Source: Sinimarinibacterium flocculans
Lineage (GTDB): Bacteria; Pseudomonadota; Gammaproteobacteria; Nevskiales; Nevskiaceae
Length of the DNA: 64,000 nt
NCBI RefSeq assembly: GCF_003201205.1
Contig: NZ_QICN01000003.1
Coordinates: 124,001 to 188,000, forward strand
Direction of reading: 5' to 3'
Shown: positions 9,535 through 19,759 of the stretch, one piece after another
Numbering within the stretch: the first letter of the stretch is position 1
How the letters are laid out: the number at the start of each line of letters is the position of its first letter
Notes under the pieces: model-generated
What the model saw: the letters and a program-made list of their open reading frames with translations, nothing else
Told to the model about the DNA's origin: nothing
The model's database searches: none
Program-made: the position numbers and the translations under genes

Positions 9535-10959
9535 ATGACCGCCTGCCTGCTCTGGTTCCGCCGCGACCTGCGACTGACCGACAACCCGGCACTGATCGCC
9601 GCGCTCGAGCGCGGCACGCCGGTGATCCCGGTCTATGTCCACGACCCTGCCTCCGAAGACCCCTGGGCGCCGGGGGCCGCTTCGCGCTCCTGGCTGCATC
9701 ACAGCCTCACCGCGCTGGCCGAGGACCTGGCCCGACGCGGCAGCCGCCTGGTCGTGCGCAGCGGACCGGCGCTCCAAACCCTGCGGGCCCTGATCGGCGA
9801 GACCAGCGCCGGCGCGGTGGCCTGGAACCGGCTCCACGAGCCGGCCATCGCGGCCCGCGATGCACGGATCGAAGCGGCGCTGGCATCGGACGGGATCGAA
9901 ACGAGCAGCCACAACGCGGCCCTGTGGAGCGAACCCGGGCAGATCGCCACCGGCAGCGGCGGCCCGTACCGCGTGTTCACGCCGTTCTGGCGCGCCCTGG
10001 CCGCGCGGCTGCCGGATGCCCCGGTGAGCCCGGCACCCGAGCGGATACCCGGCCCACGGCAATGGCCTGCCGGGATCGCCGTCGAGACCCTGGCGCTGCG
10101 CCCGTCGATCGCCTGGGACCAGGGTTTCTACGACCCCTGGCAGCCCGGAGAAGCCGGGGCCTACCGGCGCCTGCGACGCTTTCTCGACGAGGACCTGCGC
10201 GGCTACGGCGACGCCCGCGACCGCCCCGCCGATGACGGTTGCTCGCGGCTGTCCCCGCATCTGCATTTCGGCGAGATCGGGCCGCGCCAAGTGCTGCAGG
10301 CGGTGCGGCGGGCGCAGGCCGGCGGCGATCTGCCCGAACACGACGCCGAGCACTTCCTGCGTGAGCTGGGCTGGCGCGAGTTCGCCCACCACCTGCTGCA
10401 CCATTTCCCGCAGACACCGGACCAGCCCCTCAACGCCGCCTTCGCCGCGATGCCGTGGCGCCGCGATCGCGATCACGCCGCCGACCTGCAGGCCTGGCAG
10501 CGCGGCCGTACCGGCATCCCCATCGTCGACGCCGGCATGCGCGAGCTCTGGGCCAGCGGCTGGATGCACAACCGCGTACGCATGATCGTCGCGTCCCTGC
10601 TGACCAAGAACCTGCTGATCCCCTGGCAGCAGGGCGCTCGCTGGTTCTGGGACACGCTGGTCGATGCCGACCTGGCCAGCAATACGCTCGGCTGGCAGTG
10701 GGTCGCCGGCTGCGGTGCCGACGCCGCGCCGTACTTCCGCATCTTCAATCCGGTGCTGCAGTCGCAGAAGTTCGATGCCGGCGGCCGCTATATCCGCCGC
10801 TGGGTGCCGGAGCTGGCGCACCTGCCGGACAAGGCGGTTCACGCGCCATGGACGATGCGCGACGCCGCGCCGCGCGACTATCCGGCGCCGATCGTCGACC
10901 TGGCGGCCAGCCGGCAGCGCGCGCTCGATGCCTTCGCCCGCATGCGCGAGGACGGCTGA
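9535..10959 (+). CDS. phrB: deoxyribodipyrimidine photolyase
   Basis: A 474-residue class I CPD photolyase, which uses blue light and reduced FAD to split cyclobutane pyrimidine dimers. The antenna-binding Rossmann domain is residues 1-130 (LLWFRRDLRLTDNPAL). The FAD domain follows, with DDGCSRLSPHLHFGEIGPRQ, ELGWREFAHHLLHHFP, WQRGRTGIPIVDAGMREL and the hallmark GWMHNRVRMIVASLLTK and WFWDTLVDADLASNTLGWQW segments. The antenna could be folate or deazaflavin; the sequence alone does not tell me. It lies at the divergence point between the exporter/murA operon and yrbG. Confidence 0.96.
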   Translation: MTACLLWFRRDLRLTDNPALIAALERGTPVIPVYVHDPASEDPWAPGAASRSWLHHSLTALAEDLARRGSRLVVRSGPALQTLRALIGETSAGAVAWNRLHEPAIAARDARIEAALASDGIETSSHNAALWSEPGQIATGSGGPYRVFTPFWRALAARLPDAPVSPAPERIPGPRQWPAGIAVETLALRPSIAWDQGFYDPWQPGEAGAYRRLRRFLDEDLRGYGDARDRPADDGCSRLSPHLHFGEIGPRQVLQAVRRAQAGGDLPEHDAEHFLRELGWREFAHHLLHHFPQTPDQPLNAAFAAMPWRRDRDHAADLQAWQRGRTGIPIVDAGMRELWASGWMHNRVRMIVASLLTKNLLIPWQQGARWFWDTLVDADLASNTLGWQWVAGCGADAAPYFRIFNPVLQSQKFDAGGRYIRRWVPELAHLPDKAVHAPWTMRDAAPRDYPAPIVDLAASRQRALDAFARMREDG

Positions 10960-11012
10960 GAACGCGGGGACCGGCCTGCTAAGCTTGCCGCCCCGTTTCA
11001 CCAGGCACCCCC

Positions 11013-11984
11013 ATGCTGCTGTCCGCTGCCGCCGTCGTCGCCGGCCTGATCCTGCTCGTCTGGTCCGCGGACCGCTTCATCTTCGGCGCAGCCGGGCTCG
11101 CCCGTGCGGCCGGCATCTCGCCACTCGTCGTCGGCATGGTCATCATCGGCTTCGGCACCTCGATGCCGGAGGTCGCCGTGTCGACGCTGGCGGCGCTGCA
11201 GGACGCCTCCGGCATCGCCATCGGCAACGCGGTCGGCTCCAATATCTGCAACGTCGCGCTGGTCATCGGCATCAGCGCGATCGTGCGGCCGATCGCCGTC
11301 ACCTCGGGCGTCCTGCGCCGCGAGATCCCGATCACCGTCGCCGCCAGCGTCCTACTGGTGCTGCTCGTCATCGACGGCGCGCTGACGCGCATTGACGGCG
11401 CCGTGCTGGCCGCCGGCTTCGTCGCGATGCTGCTGTGGATGCTGCGCACCGCGCGCACCCAGGGCGACGATCCGCTGCTGGTGGAGCAGCAGGCCGAGAT
11501 GCCGCCCGCGATCGGCAGCGGCCGCGCGATCGGCTGGATCGCCGTCGGCCTGCCGCTGCTGGTCGGCGCCTCGCAGCTGCTGGTCTGGGGTGCCGCCAAC
11601 ATCGCCCGCGAGTTCGGCGTGTCCGATCTGGTCATCGGCCTGACCATCGTCGCCGTCGGCACCAGCCTGCCCGAGCTGGCGGCCAGCATCACCGGTCTGC
11701 TCAAGGGCGAGAACGACCTCGCCGTCGGCAACATCCTCGGCTCCAACCTGTTCAACATCCTGTTCATCCTGCTGGCGCCGGCCTTCATCGCCCCGGGGCC
11801 GATCCCGGACCCGATGCTGCTGACGCGCGACCTGCCGGTCATGGTCGGCCTGATGCTGATGCTCTGGGCCACGGCCGTCGGCCTTCGCGGCGCACCGCCG
11901 GGCATCCAGCGGGTCGAAGGCGGCCTGCTGCTGACGGTCTACGGCGGCTACACGCTTATACTCGCGCTCACCGCCAGCACCTGA
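11013..11984 (+). CDS. yrbG: calcium/sodium antiporter, YrbG family
   Basis: A 323-residue inner-membrane cation exchanger of the CaCA family. The two internal alpha-repeats are clear: GFGTSMPEVAVSTLAA with GNAVGSNICNVALVIG, and VAVGTSLPELAASITG with GNILGSNLFNILFIL. They carry the conserved acidic residues that bind cations. Around ten hydrophobic helices fill the protein, and a short charged loop near residues 150-170 separates the halves. It heads the yrbG-kdsD-kdsC-lptC-lptA-lptB gene order found in E. coli. The E. coli protein is not needed for LPS assembly and its physiological ion is unsettled. Confidence 0.93.
   Translation: MLLSAAAVVAGLILLVWSADRFIFGAAGLARAAGISPLVVGMVIIGFGTSMPEVAVSTLAALQDASGIAIGNAVGSNICNVALVIGISAIVRPIAVTSGVLRREIPITVAASVLLVLLVIDGALTRIDGAVLAAGFVAMLLWMLRTARTQGDDPLLVEQQAEMPPAIGSGRAIGWIAVGLPLLVGASQLLVWGAANIAREFGVSDLVIGLTIVAVGTSLPELAASITGLLKGENDLAVGNILGSNLFNILFILLAPAFIAPGPIPDPMLLTRDLPVMVGLMLMLWATAVGLRGAPPGIQRVEGGLLLTVYGGYTLILALTAST
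11957..11962 (+). promoter_or_regulatory. possible internal -10 element ahead of kdsD
   Basis: TATACT lies in the last codons of yrbG, 35 bases before the kdsD start. It could give kdsD-lptB a promoter independent of yrbG. No convincing -35 hexamer is seen. Confidence 0.25.
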
Positions 11985-11996
11985 CGCACGACCGCT

Positions 11997-12968
11997 TTGG
12001 ACGTCGATACCCTCAAGGCTCTGGGCCGCCGCGCCCTCGAGATCGAGCGCGACGCGCTCGCAGGCCTGCTGCCGCGCGTCGACGAGCGCTTCGCCCAGGC
12101 CTGCCGGCTGATGCTGGACTGCCGCGGCCGCGTCGTCGTCATCGGCATGGGCAAGTCCGGTCACATCGGCGGCAAGATCGCGGCGACGCTGGCCTCCACC
12201 GGCTCGCCGGCGTTCTTCGTGCACCCGGGCGAGGCCAGCCACGGCGACCTGGGCATGATCACGCGCCTGGACGTGGTGCTGGCCATCTCCTACTCCGGCG
12301 AAACGGCCGAGATCGTCACCCTGCTGCCACTGCTCAAGCGCCTGCAGGTGCCGATGATCGCGATGACCGGCAAGCCGGCTTCGACGCTGGCGCAGTCTGC
12401 AGAGGTCCACCTCGATGTATCTGTGGCCATGGAGGCGTGCCCGCTGAACCTGGCGCCGACCGCGAGCACGACGGCCACGCTGGCGATGGGCGATGCCCTC
12501 GCCGTCGCCTTGCTCGAGGCCCGCGGCTTCACGCCGGAAGACTTCGCGATGTCGCATCCGGGCGGCTCGCTCGGCCGCCGCCTGCTGCTGAAGATCGCCG
12601 ACGTGATGCACGGCGGCGCCCGCCTGCCGACGGTTCCCGAGAACGCCAGCCTGTCCGAGGCCCTGCTCGAGATGACGCGCAAGGGACTGGGCATGACCGC
12701 CGTGGTCGATGCGGCCGGCGGCGTCGTCGGCGTGTTCACCGACGGCGATCTGCGTCGCGTCCTCGACGCCGGGGTCGACGTGCGCAGCGCGCCGATCCGC
12801 GAGGTGATGACCCCGGGCGGCAAGTCCATCGGACCGCAGCAGCTCGCCGCCGAGGCGGTGGCGATGATGGAACAGCACAAGATCACGAGCCTGCTGGTCC
12901 GGGACGAGCACGGCACCCTCGTCGGCGTCGTGCACATGCACGATCTGCTGCGCGCGGGAGTCGTCTGA
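11997..12968 (+). CDS. kdsD: D-arabinose 5-phosphate isomerase
   Basis: KdsD turns ribulose 5-phosphate into arabinose 5-phosphate, the first step toward Kdo for the LPS inner core. The 323 residues contain a SIS sugar-isomerase domain (about 35-170, with GMGKSGHIGGKIAATLASTG and AISYSGETAEI) and two C-terminal CBS domains (about 200-320). The start is a TTG at 11997: it is the only near-start codon after the yrbG stop that keeps the full N-terminal helix, and no ribosome site is visible. Weak initiation may therefore limit its expression. It lies 12 nt after yrbG and 2 nt before kdsC. Confidence 0.95.
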   Translation: MDVDTLKALGRRALEIERDALAGLLPRVDERFAQACRLMLDCRGRVVVIGMGKSGHIGGKIAATLASTGSPAFFVHPGEASHGDLGMITRLDVVLAISYSGETAEIVTLLPLLKRLQVPMIAMTGKPASTLAQSAEVHLDVSVAMEACPLNLAPTASTTATLAMGDALAVALLEARGFTPEDFAMSHPGGSLGRRLLLKIADVMHGGARLPTVPENASLSEALLEMTRKGLGMTAVVDAAGGVVGVFTDGDLRRVLDAGVDVRSAPIREVMTPGGKSIGPQQLAAEAVAMMEQHKITSLLVRDEHGTLVGVVHMHDLLRAGVV

Positions 12969-12970
12969 AG

Positions 12971-13489
12971 ATGAGCGTGCTCCCCCGCGATCAGGTCGAC
13001 ACGCGCGCCCGCGACATCCGCTGCCTGTTCCTCGACATCGACGGCGTGCTCACCGACGGCCACCTGTACATCGGCCCGCACGGCGAGGAGACCAAGACCA
13101 ACTTCGTGCGCGACGGCTACGGCATCAAGCTGGCGTTGCGTCAGGGGCTGGAACTCGCGGTGATCAGCGGACGCCCCTCAGAGGCGATGCGCAAGCGCCT
13201 CGAATGGCTGGGCATCCGCCACATCGCGCTCGACACCGAGGACAAGGAGCCGGCCTATCTGCGCATGCGCGACGCCATGGGCCTGACTGACGCGCAATGC
13301 GCGCACATCGGCGACGACGTGCCGGACGTGCCGCTGCTGCGCCGGGTCGGCCTGGCGATGACCGTCGCCGACGCGCACGACAGCGCGCGGGCCGTCGCGC
13401 ACTGGATCAGCCGGCACGACGGCGGTCGCGGCGCCGTGCGCGAGGCCATCGACCTGATCCTCGCCGCCCAGGACCGCCTGCCACGATGA
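12971..13489 (+). CDS. kdsC: 3-deoxy-D-manno-octulosonate 8-phosphate phosphatase
   Basis: KdsC removes phosphate from Kdo-8-phosphate to give free Kdo. The 172-residue protein is a minimal HAD phosphatase without a cap domain, which works as a tetramer in the family. The nucleophile motif is LFLDIDGVLTDG, with Asp22 and Asp24. Motif II is in AVISGRPS, and the acidic motif IV is in HIGDDVPDVPLL. The final HDGGRGAVREAIDLIL tail is characteristic. The ATG at 12971 is 2 nt after kdsD. Its stop overlaps lptC by 4 nt. Confidence 0.97.
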   Translation: MSVLPRDQVDTRARDIRCLFLDIDGVLTDGHLYIGPHGEETKTNFVRDGYGIKLALRQGLELAVISGRPSEAMRKRLEWLGIRHIALDTEDKEPAYLRMRDAMGLTDAQCAHIGDDVPDVPLLRRVGLAMTVADAHDSARAVAHWISRHDGGRGAVREAIDLILAAQDRLPR

Positions 13490-14055
13490 GCAGCAGCGAT
13501 CGCGGCAACCTGTGGCTGCCCCTGCTCGGGGCGCTGGCGCTGCTGGCCGGCTGGCTCGCGTTCAAGGGCTTCCAGGCCCCGACCGACCTGCGCGAGGAGC
13601 TGGTCGAACAGCGCCCGCGCTATCACCTCGAGGACGCGCGCTGGCGCCGCTACGACGACACCGGCGCACCGATCTTCGTGCTGGCGGCCGCCAACATCGA
13701 CTATTTCGACGACGCGTCGATGCAGCTCGACAGCGTGCGCTTCGACACCTACGCCGAGGCCGGACGCTGGCAGCTCGAAGCCGACCGTGGCCACGTGCCG
13801 GCCGGTGAGACGCGGCTGAAGCTGCAGCCGCTCGTCGACGTCCACGGCGTCCGCGCGCCCGACGGCAGCATCGACCTGCAGACGCCTTCGCTGTGGGTCG
13901 ACTGGACCGAGCGCACGCTCAAGACCGACGATCCCGTCGAAGCCCGCACCGCCGCCGGCAGCACGCTCGAGGCCACCGGCATGCGCGGCGACTGGACCGG
14001 TCGTCACGTCGAGTTCCTCGATGCCGTACGAGTCCGTCATGTCCTGCGCGACTGA
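13486..14055 (+). CDS. lptC: LPS export protein LptC
   Basis: LptC is the bitopic inner-membrane protein that receives LPS from LptB2FG and hands it to LptA. The 189-residue protein has one N-terminal membrane helix (about residues 9-25, LWLPLLGALALLAGWLAF) and a periplasmic beta-jellyroll, visible as alternating strands after residue 45. Sequence conservation in this family is low, so the call also rests on position between kdsC and lptA. It overlaps kdsC by 4 nt, and its last codons overlap the start region of lptA. Confidence 0.9.
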   Translation: MSSSDRGNLWLPLLGALALLAGWLAFKGFQAPTDLREELVEQRPRYHLEDARWRRYDDTGAPIFVLAAANIDYFDDASMQLDSVRFDTYAEAGRWQLEADRGHVPAGETRLKLQPLVDVHGVRAPDGSIDLQTPSLWVDWTERTLKTDDPVEARTAAGSTLEATGMRGDWTGRHVEFLDAVRVRHVLRD

Positions 14056-14646
14056 CCGCCCGCGCGCCTCCCGGATCGCTGCCCTGCTGATGCTGGCGGC
14101 GTTCGCGACGCAGGCGCAGCAACCCGCGGCCGTCGACGACGCCCAGGCGCTGCGCCCGAGCGGCCCGGTCACGCTGACCGCCGACCGCGGCGAGTGGATC
14201 GACGGCGGCGAGATGCGCTACGAAGGCAACGTCGCTCTCGAATCGGACACCCTGCGGCTCACCGGTCAGAGCATGACCGTGATGCAGCACGCCGACGGCA
14301 GCTTCGACGCGCGGATACTGGGCACGCCGGCGCGGCTCGATCACCGCGCGCGCGCGGGCGCGCAGGGCGTCGCCGGCCAGAACGTCACCGCCGAAGGCCA
14401 GCGCATCGACTACGACTCGCGCACCGGCGTGATCCAGCTTCAGGGCCAGGCCCGGCTGCTGCGCGGCGGCGACGAGGTCGAAGGCGAGCGGATCGACTAC
14501 GTCGTCGCGGAACGCCGCGTGCGCGCCAGCGGCGGCAGCGGCGGCCAGGTGCGCATCGTGATCCAGCCGCCGGCCCGCGACGACGGCGCGGTTACACCCT
14601 CGCCTGCGCCCGCACGCACACCTGTCCCCACCGGGGAACCCTCTCC

Positions 14647-14650
<4 letters not shown>
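14039..14650 (+). CDS. lptA: LPS periplasmic bridge protein LptA
   Basis: LptA forms the periplasmic bridge along which LPS moves to the outer membrane. The 203-residue protein has a signal peptide (about 1-25, [16 protein letters not shown]) and the OstA-like beta-jellyroll: [20 protein letters not shown], then [20 protein letters not shown] and [19 protein letters not shown]. The C-terminal Pro/Thr tail is unstructured. The ATG at 14039 is preferred because it places the charged region directly before the hydrophobic core; the ATG at 14021 adds six residues. It overlaps lptC, and its stop overlaps the GTG of lptB. Confidence 0.93.
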
Positions 14651-15378
<728 letters not shown>

Positions 15379-15387
15379 CGCTCCGCC

Positions 15388-15460
15388 TCAGCGGCGCTGC
15401 TGCGACAGGAATCCGATCACCTCGTCGGCGAAACGCTGGGGTTGCTCGCAATGCATGAAG
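15388..15460 (-). pseudogene. duplicated 3'-end scrap of the downstream alpha/beta hydrolase
   Basis: This segment encodes only the C-terminal tail FMHCEQPQRFADEVIGFLSQ plus a stop. It repeats the true end of the hydrolase gene 188 bases further on. Across 15400-15460 against 15588-15648, I count 56 of 61 identical bases. Nothing upstream in the same frame resembles the rest of the hydrolase, so it is a non-functional duplicate, not a gene. Confidence 0.8.
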
Positions 15461-15499
15461 TACCGACACGAGCAGCGCGCAGGGCGATGGCCCGGCCGC

Positions 15500-15519
15500 G
15501 AGCTGACTGGCGTCAGCTC
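15500..15519. repeat. perfect inverted repeat between the two hydrolase 3' ends
   Basis: GAGCTGAC and GTCAGCTC form an 8-bp perfect stem around the loop TGGC. It sits in the roughly 115-base stretch that separates the duplicated ends. A looser outer inverted repeat (GGCGATG at about 15483-15489 against CATCGCC at about 15529-15535) encloses it. Confidence 0.55.
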
Positions 15520-15575
15520 AAGGTAAGACATCGCCGCGCAGCGGGGATGCAAGCGACCGCGAGTGGCGGGGCATT

Positions 15576-16448
15576 TCACTGACGGCACTGCGACAGGAAG
15601 CTGATCACCTCGTCGGCGAAGCGCTGGGGTTGCTCGCAGTGCATGAAATGCCCGGCACCGTCGAAGCGGACGAGCTCGAAGCCGGCGCCGAAGTACCGCG
15701 CCTGATCCTCGAACATCTCCACGCCGATGCAGCCGTCATCGGCGCCGCAGATCACCTTCGCCGGCACCGGGAGCGGAGCGAACAGCAGCCGCCAGGCCTC
15801 GCGGTCGGCAAGCGCACGGGGCAGCGCCCGGTAGTAGGCCAACGCCGCCGAGCAGTGCGCCGGTTGCGACAGCGTCGCGAACACCGGCGCCAGGTCGGCA
15901 TCGGTGCAGTCCCATCCGGGCGACCAGCGCCGGATCAAGGCCCGCAGCCAGGCGAAATCGTCGCGCACGATGCGCGCCTCGGGGATGCGCCGGAGCTGGA
16001 AGTAGGCCATGTAGCGCGAACGGGCCAGCTGGCGCAGCGTCGGACGCAGCAGGAAGCGCCGCAGGTGCGGCACGGCGGCGGTGACGATGGCACGGACGCG
16101 GTCCGGCGCACGCGCCGCGGCGACGTAGCTCGCCGCCGCCCCCCAGTCGTGCCCCACGACAAATGCCTGCCGCTCGCCCAGGGCGCCGATCAGTCCGATC
16201 AGATCGTCCGCCACCGTCGTCAGCCGGTAGTCGCCGTCCGCCGCCAGCCCGCTCGGGGCATAGCCGCGCAGGAACGGCGCCACGGCGCGGTAGCCGGACG
16301 CGGCGAGACCTTGCATCACCGGCGTGAAGCTGTGGGCCGTGTCCGGAAAACCGTGCACGCAGAGCACCAGCGGACCGTCGCCGCATGCCAGATATGCGAG
16401 CTCGACATCGCCCACCCGCGCCCTGCCGATGTCGTCCGCCAATGCCAT
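15576..16448 (-). CDS. alpha/beta hydrolase, epoxide-hydrolase-like
   Basis: A 290-residue alpha/beta-hydrolase-fold enzyme. HGFPD (oxyanion-hole side) and VVGHDWGAA (nucleophile elbow) are present. The nucleophile position holds Asp rather than Ser, which in this family points to epoxide hydrolase or haloalkane dehalogenase chemistry rather than an esterase. The catalytic His is in GAGHFMHCEQPQRF. The middle third forms the helical cap. The ATG at 16448 is chosen because a 62-residue upstream extension is low-complexity. It is divergent from mscS. The substrate is unknown. Its 3' end is duplicated just downstream. Confidence 0.87.
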   Translation of the reverse strand: MALADDIGRARVGDVELAYLACGDGPLVLCVHGFPDTAHSFTPVMQGLAASGYRAVAPFLRGYAPSGLAADGDYRLTTVADDLIGLIGALGERQAFVVGHDWGAAASYVAAARAPDRVRAIVTAAVPHLRRFLLRPTLRQLARSRYMAYFQLRRIPEARIVRDDFAWLRALIRRWSPGWDCTDADLAPVFATLSQPAHCSAALAYYRALPRALADREAWRLLFAPLPVPAKVICGADDGCIGVEMFEDQARYFGAGFELVRFDGAGHFMHCEQPQRFADEVISFLSQCRQ

Positions 16449-16508
16449 GCGCCTGCCTCGTCCGGAGATGGGTTTGCAGGGCCGGCATCCGGTCCGGCGC
16501 GACCCCTG

Positions 16509-16517
16509 TGCGATAAT
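16509..16517 (+). promoter_or_regulatory. extended -10 promoter element for mscS
   Basis: TGCGATAAT matches an extended -10 box (TG-N-TATAAT type). It lies 117 bases before the mscS start, in the divergent gap with the hydrolase gene. Extended -10 promoters do not need a strong -35, and none is seen. Confidence 0.45.
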
Positions 16518-16633
16518 GCCGCCCCTTTCGCGCTCGCGCATCCGCCTGCACCGCACCTGCGTAAGCACGCCTGGCCGCGCGTGACCTGTCGCCCCGCGAC
16601 GCCCCCTGAAGATCACCTCACAAGGAGGCTGCA

Positions 16634-17485
16634 ATGAAACTTTCCCTCGAAGAACTCAAGAACCCGGAAAGCTGGCTGGAGATCGGCCTGCCGATCCTCG
16701 GTCACGTGGTGGCGGCGCTCGCCGTCTTCTTCATCGGCAAATGGGTCGCCGCCGCGCTGGTGCGCGTCGTACGCGCGGCGATGATGCGCGCCAAGATGGA
16801 CGAGACGCTCGCGAGCTTTCTCGGCACGGTGCTTTACGGACTGGCGCTGGCCGTGGTCATCATCGCGGCGCTCGGCCAGCTCGGCGTCGAAACGACCTCC
16901 GCCGTGGCCATTCTCGGCGGCGCCGCGCTGGCCGTCGGCCTCGCGCTGCAGGGACAGCTGTCGTCCTTCGCGGCCGGTGTGATCCTGATCCTGTTCCGCC
17001 CGTTCAAGCGCGGCGACTTCGTCAACATCGGCGGCACGATGGGCATCGTCGAGGAGACCAAGATCGTGCACACGATCCTGCGGACACTCGACAACCAGCT
17101 CGTCTACGTCCCGAACTCGAACATCACCACCAACACCATCACCAATTTCAGCGCGATGCCGACGCGGCGCATCGACCTGACCGTCGGCATCGGCTACGGC
17201 TCGGACCTGCGCAAGGCCAGGGCAGTGCTGCAGCAGCTGATCGACGAGGAGACGCGCAAGCTGCCGGAGCCGGCACCGACGATCCAGGTCAAGGAACTGG
17301 CCGACAACTCGGTCAACTTCGCGGTGCGCTTCTGGGTCAACTCGCCGGACTGGTGGACGACGCTGTGCGACACGACCGAGCGCATCAAGCTCGCCTTCGA
17401 CGAGAACGGCATCGAGATTCCGTTCCCGCAGCGCAGCCTGCACATCGAGGGACTCGCGGACCTGCTGCCCAAGCGCGCCGCCTAG
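16634..17485 (+). CDS. mscS: small-conductance mechanosensitive channel
   Basis: MscS opens under membrane tension and releases solutes on osmotic downshock. The 283-residue size is close to E. coli MscS. Two N-terminal helices (about 20-40 and 60-85) are followed by the pore helix, with AILGGAALAVGLALQGQLSSFAAG, the Ala/Gly-packed TM3 with its conserved Q. The cytoplasmic beta domain starts with FKRGDFVNIGGTMGIVEE and carries the VYVPNSNI signature. A strong AAGGAGG ribosome site precedes the ATG. A bidirectional terminator separates it from argG. Confidence 0.97.
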   Translation: MKLSLEELKNPESWLEIGLPILGHVVAALAVFFIGKWVAAALVRVVRAAMMRAKMDETLASFLGTVLYGLALAVVIIAALGQLGVETTSAVAILGGAALAVGLALQGQLSSFAAGVILILFRPFKRGDFVNIGGTMGIVEETKIVHTILRTLDNQLVYVPNSNITTNTITNFSAMPTRRIDLTVGIGYGSDLRKARAVLQQLIDEETRKLPEPAPTIQVKELADNSVNFAVRFWVNSPDWWTTLCDTTERIKLAFDENGIEIPFPQRSLHIEGLADLLPKRAA

Positions 17486-17500
17486 TTCGGCGCGCAAGAG

Positions 17501-17530
17501 AAAGCCCGCGTTTCGGCGCGGGCTTTTTCA
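17501..17530. terminator. bidirectional rho-independent terminator
   Basis: AAAGCCCGCG and CGCGGGCTTT form a 10-bp perfect stem around TTTCGG and continue into TTTTTC on the plus strand, with A-rich sequence on the other side. It serves the convergent mscS and argG genes. Confidence 0.88.
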
Positions 17531-17566
17531 TGCATGCCCGGCGAGGCCGGGCGCGGCGGTTCGGGC

Positions 17567-18778
<1,212 letters not shown>

Positions 18779-18813
18779 GAGGAAAGCTCGCGGGGTGGTA
18801 CAGCGGGGCGCGC

Positions 18814-18819
18814 ATTATA
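18814..18819 (-). promoter_or_regulatory. -10 element for argG
   Basis: A perfect TATAAT on the minus strand lies 36 bases before the argG ATG. The -35 region is GC-rich without a clear hexamer. No ARG-box-like AT-rich palindrome for an arginine repressor is apparent nearby. Confidence 0.5.
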
Positions 18820-18909
18820 CGCGCCGCTGCCGCCCAGCCTGCGGATGCCCCTTGCGCCCGAACCGGGCCGCCGGACGCGCCGGCCGGAGGCGCCCGTAAG
18901 AAGCGCCGA

Positions 18910-19638
18910 TCAGAAGCGATAGTGCAGACCGATCATCAGCACCGGCCAGAGATCGAAGTCCTTCGCATCCTCCTCGAGGTTGCGGACCTCCTGCTCCTTG
19001 TCGGCCTGGAACTGCTGTGCCCGCGGATCGCTGCCGCTGACATCGAACCCGGACGCTCCGTCCGGATCGCAGGGGGCCGCAGTGGAGTCGCAGGCACGGC
19101 CAGTCACGTCGAGAGACACGTCGGGCGACTTTGCGAAGATCACGCCGATGTCGAAGCTCACGCCCAGACCACGGTCGTTGGTCGTGCCACCCCAGCCCAG
19201 ACCGAGATACGGCGCCGCGGAACCCAGATCGGCCTTGCCGTCGAGGACCAGGTCACCGGTGTAGCGGCGATCGCCCACCTCGTACTCGTCCATTCCGTCC
19301 GCGTACAAGGCGAGTTCCGGCGGTGCGTGGATACCGGCGCTGATGCGAAAGCCGCCCTTGAACGGCTTGATGTCGACCATCGCCGAAAGCGCACTGAACT
19401 CGAGTTCGGCGTCGTATTCGATGTCGTCTTCCTCGGCCGTGGTGTCGATGCTGCCGAAGTAGTAACCCGCGCGGACGTCGACATATCGGTTGATGCCGTA
19501 GGTGTAGTCGATACCCAGACCACCCGTCCCCAGACGCAGGCCGATGCCCCCGTACAGGGCGGTATCGGCATCGTCGGCCGCATGAGCCGGCTGCGCGAGC
19601 GCGGCCAGCAGGCCGGCAGCGATGAGTCGCTGAAGCAT
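18910..19638 (-). CDS. outer-membrane beta-barrel protein
   Basis: A 242-residue exported protein. The signal peptide MLQRLIAAGLLAALAQPAHA is clear, and the mature part is a run of amphipathic strands (YGGIGLRLGTGGLGIDYTYG, RYVDVRAGYYFGSI, APYLGLGWGG) ending in LMIGLHYRF. The terminal Phe is the sorting signal recognised by the BAM complex. Residues about 175-215, with two Cys and a charged helix, form a likely extracellular loop or plug. I do not recognise a named family. The ATG at 19638 starts directly at the signal peptide. It lies 121 nt after the lipoprotein gene, separated by a terminator. Confidence 0.82.
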   Translation of the reverse strand: MLQRLIAAGLLAALAQPAHAADDADTALYGGIGLRLGTGGLGIDYTYGINRYVDVRAGYYFGSIDTTAEEDDIEYDAELEFSALSAMVDIKPFKGGFRISAGIHAPPELALYADGMDEYEVGDRRYTGDLVLDGKADLGSAAPYLGLGWGGTTNDRGLGVSFDIGVIFAKSPDVSLDVTGRACDSTAAPCDPDGASGFDVSGSDPRAQQFQADKEQEVRNLEEDAKDFDLWPVLMIGLHYRF

Positions 19639-19695
19639 GTGTTTCCACTCCCTTGCTGGCGCTGCCGGACGCTCGAAGGCCGGCGCGCCTCCCCG

Positions 19696-19733
19696 AAAAA
19701 AGGCGGGCGGGGCGTCGGGCGCCCCGCCCGCCA
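19696..19733 (-). terminator. rho-independent terminator of the 542-residue lipoprotein gene
   Basis: On the minus strand GGCGGGCGGGGC and GCCCCGCCCGCC form a 12-bp perfect stem followed by TTTTTT. It lies between the lipoprotein gene and the beta-barrel gene and should end the former. Confidence 0.88.
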
Positions 19734-19759
19734 TCCGATCCTCTCAGGCGGTCCCGGTC

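Noticed and set aside
15478-15540. Palindrome considered as an integron attC site
   Set aside because: No GTTRRRY core sites and no integrase or cassette structure are visible.
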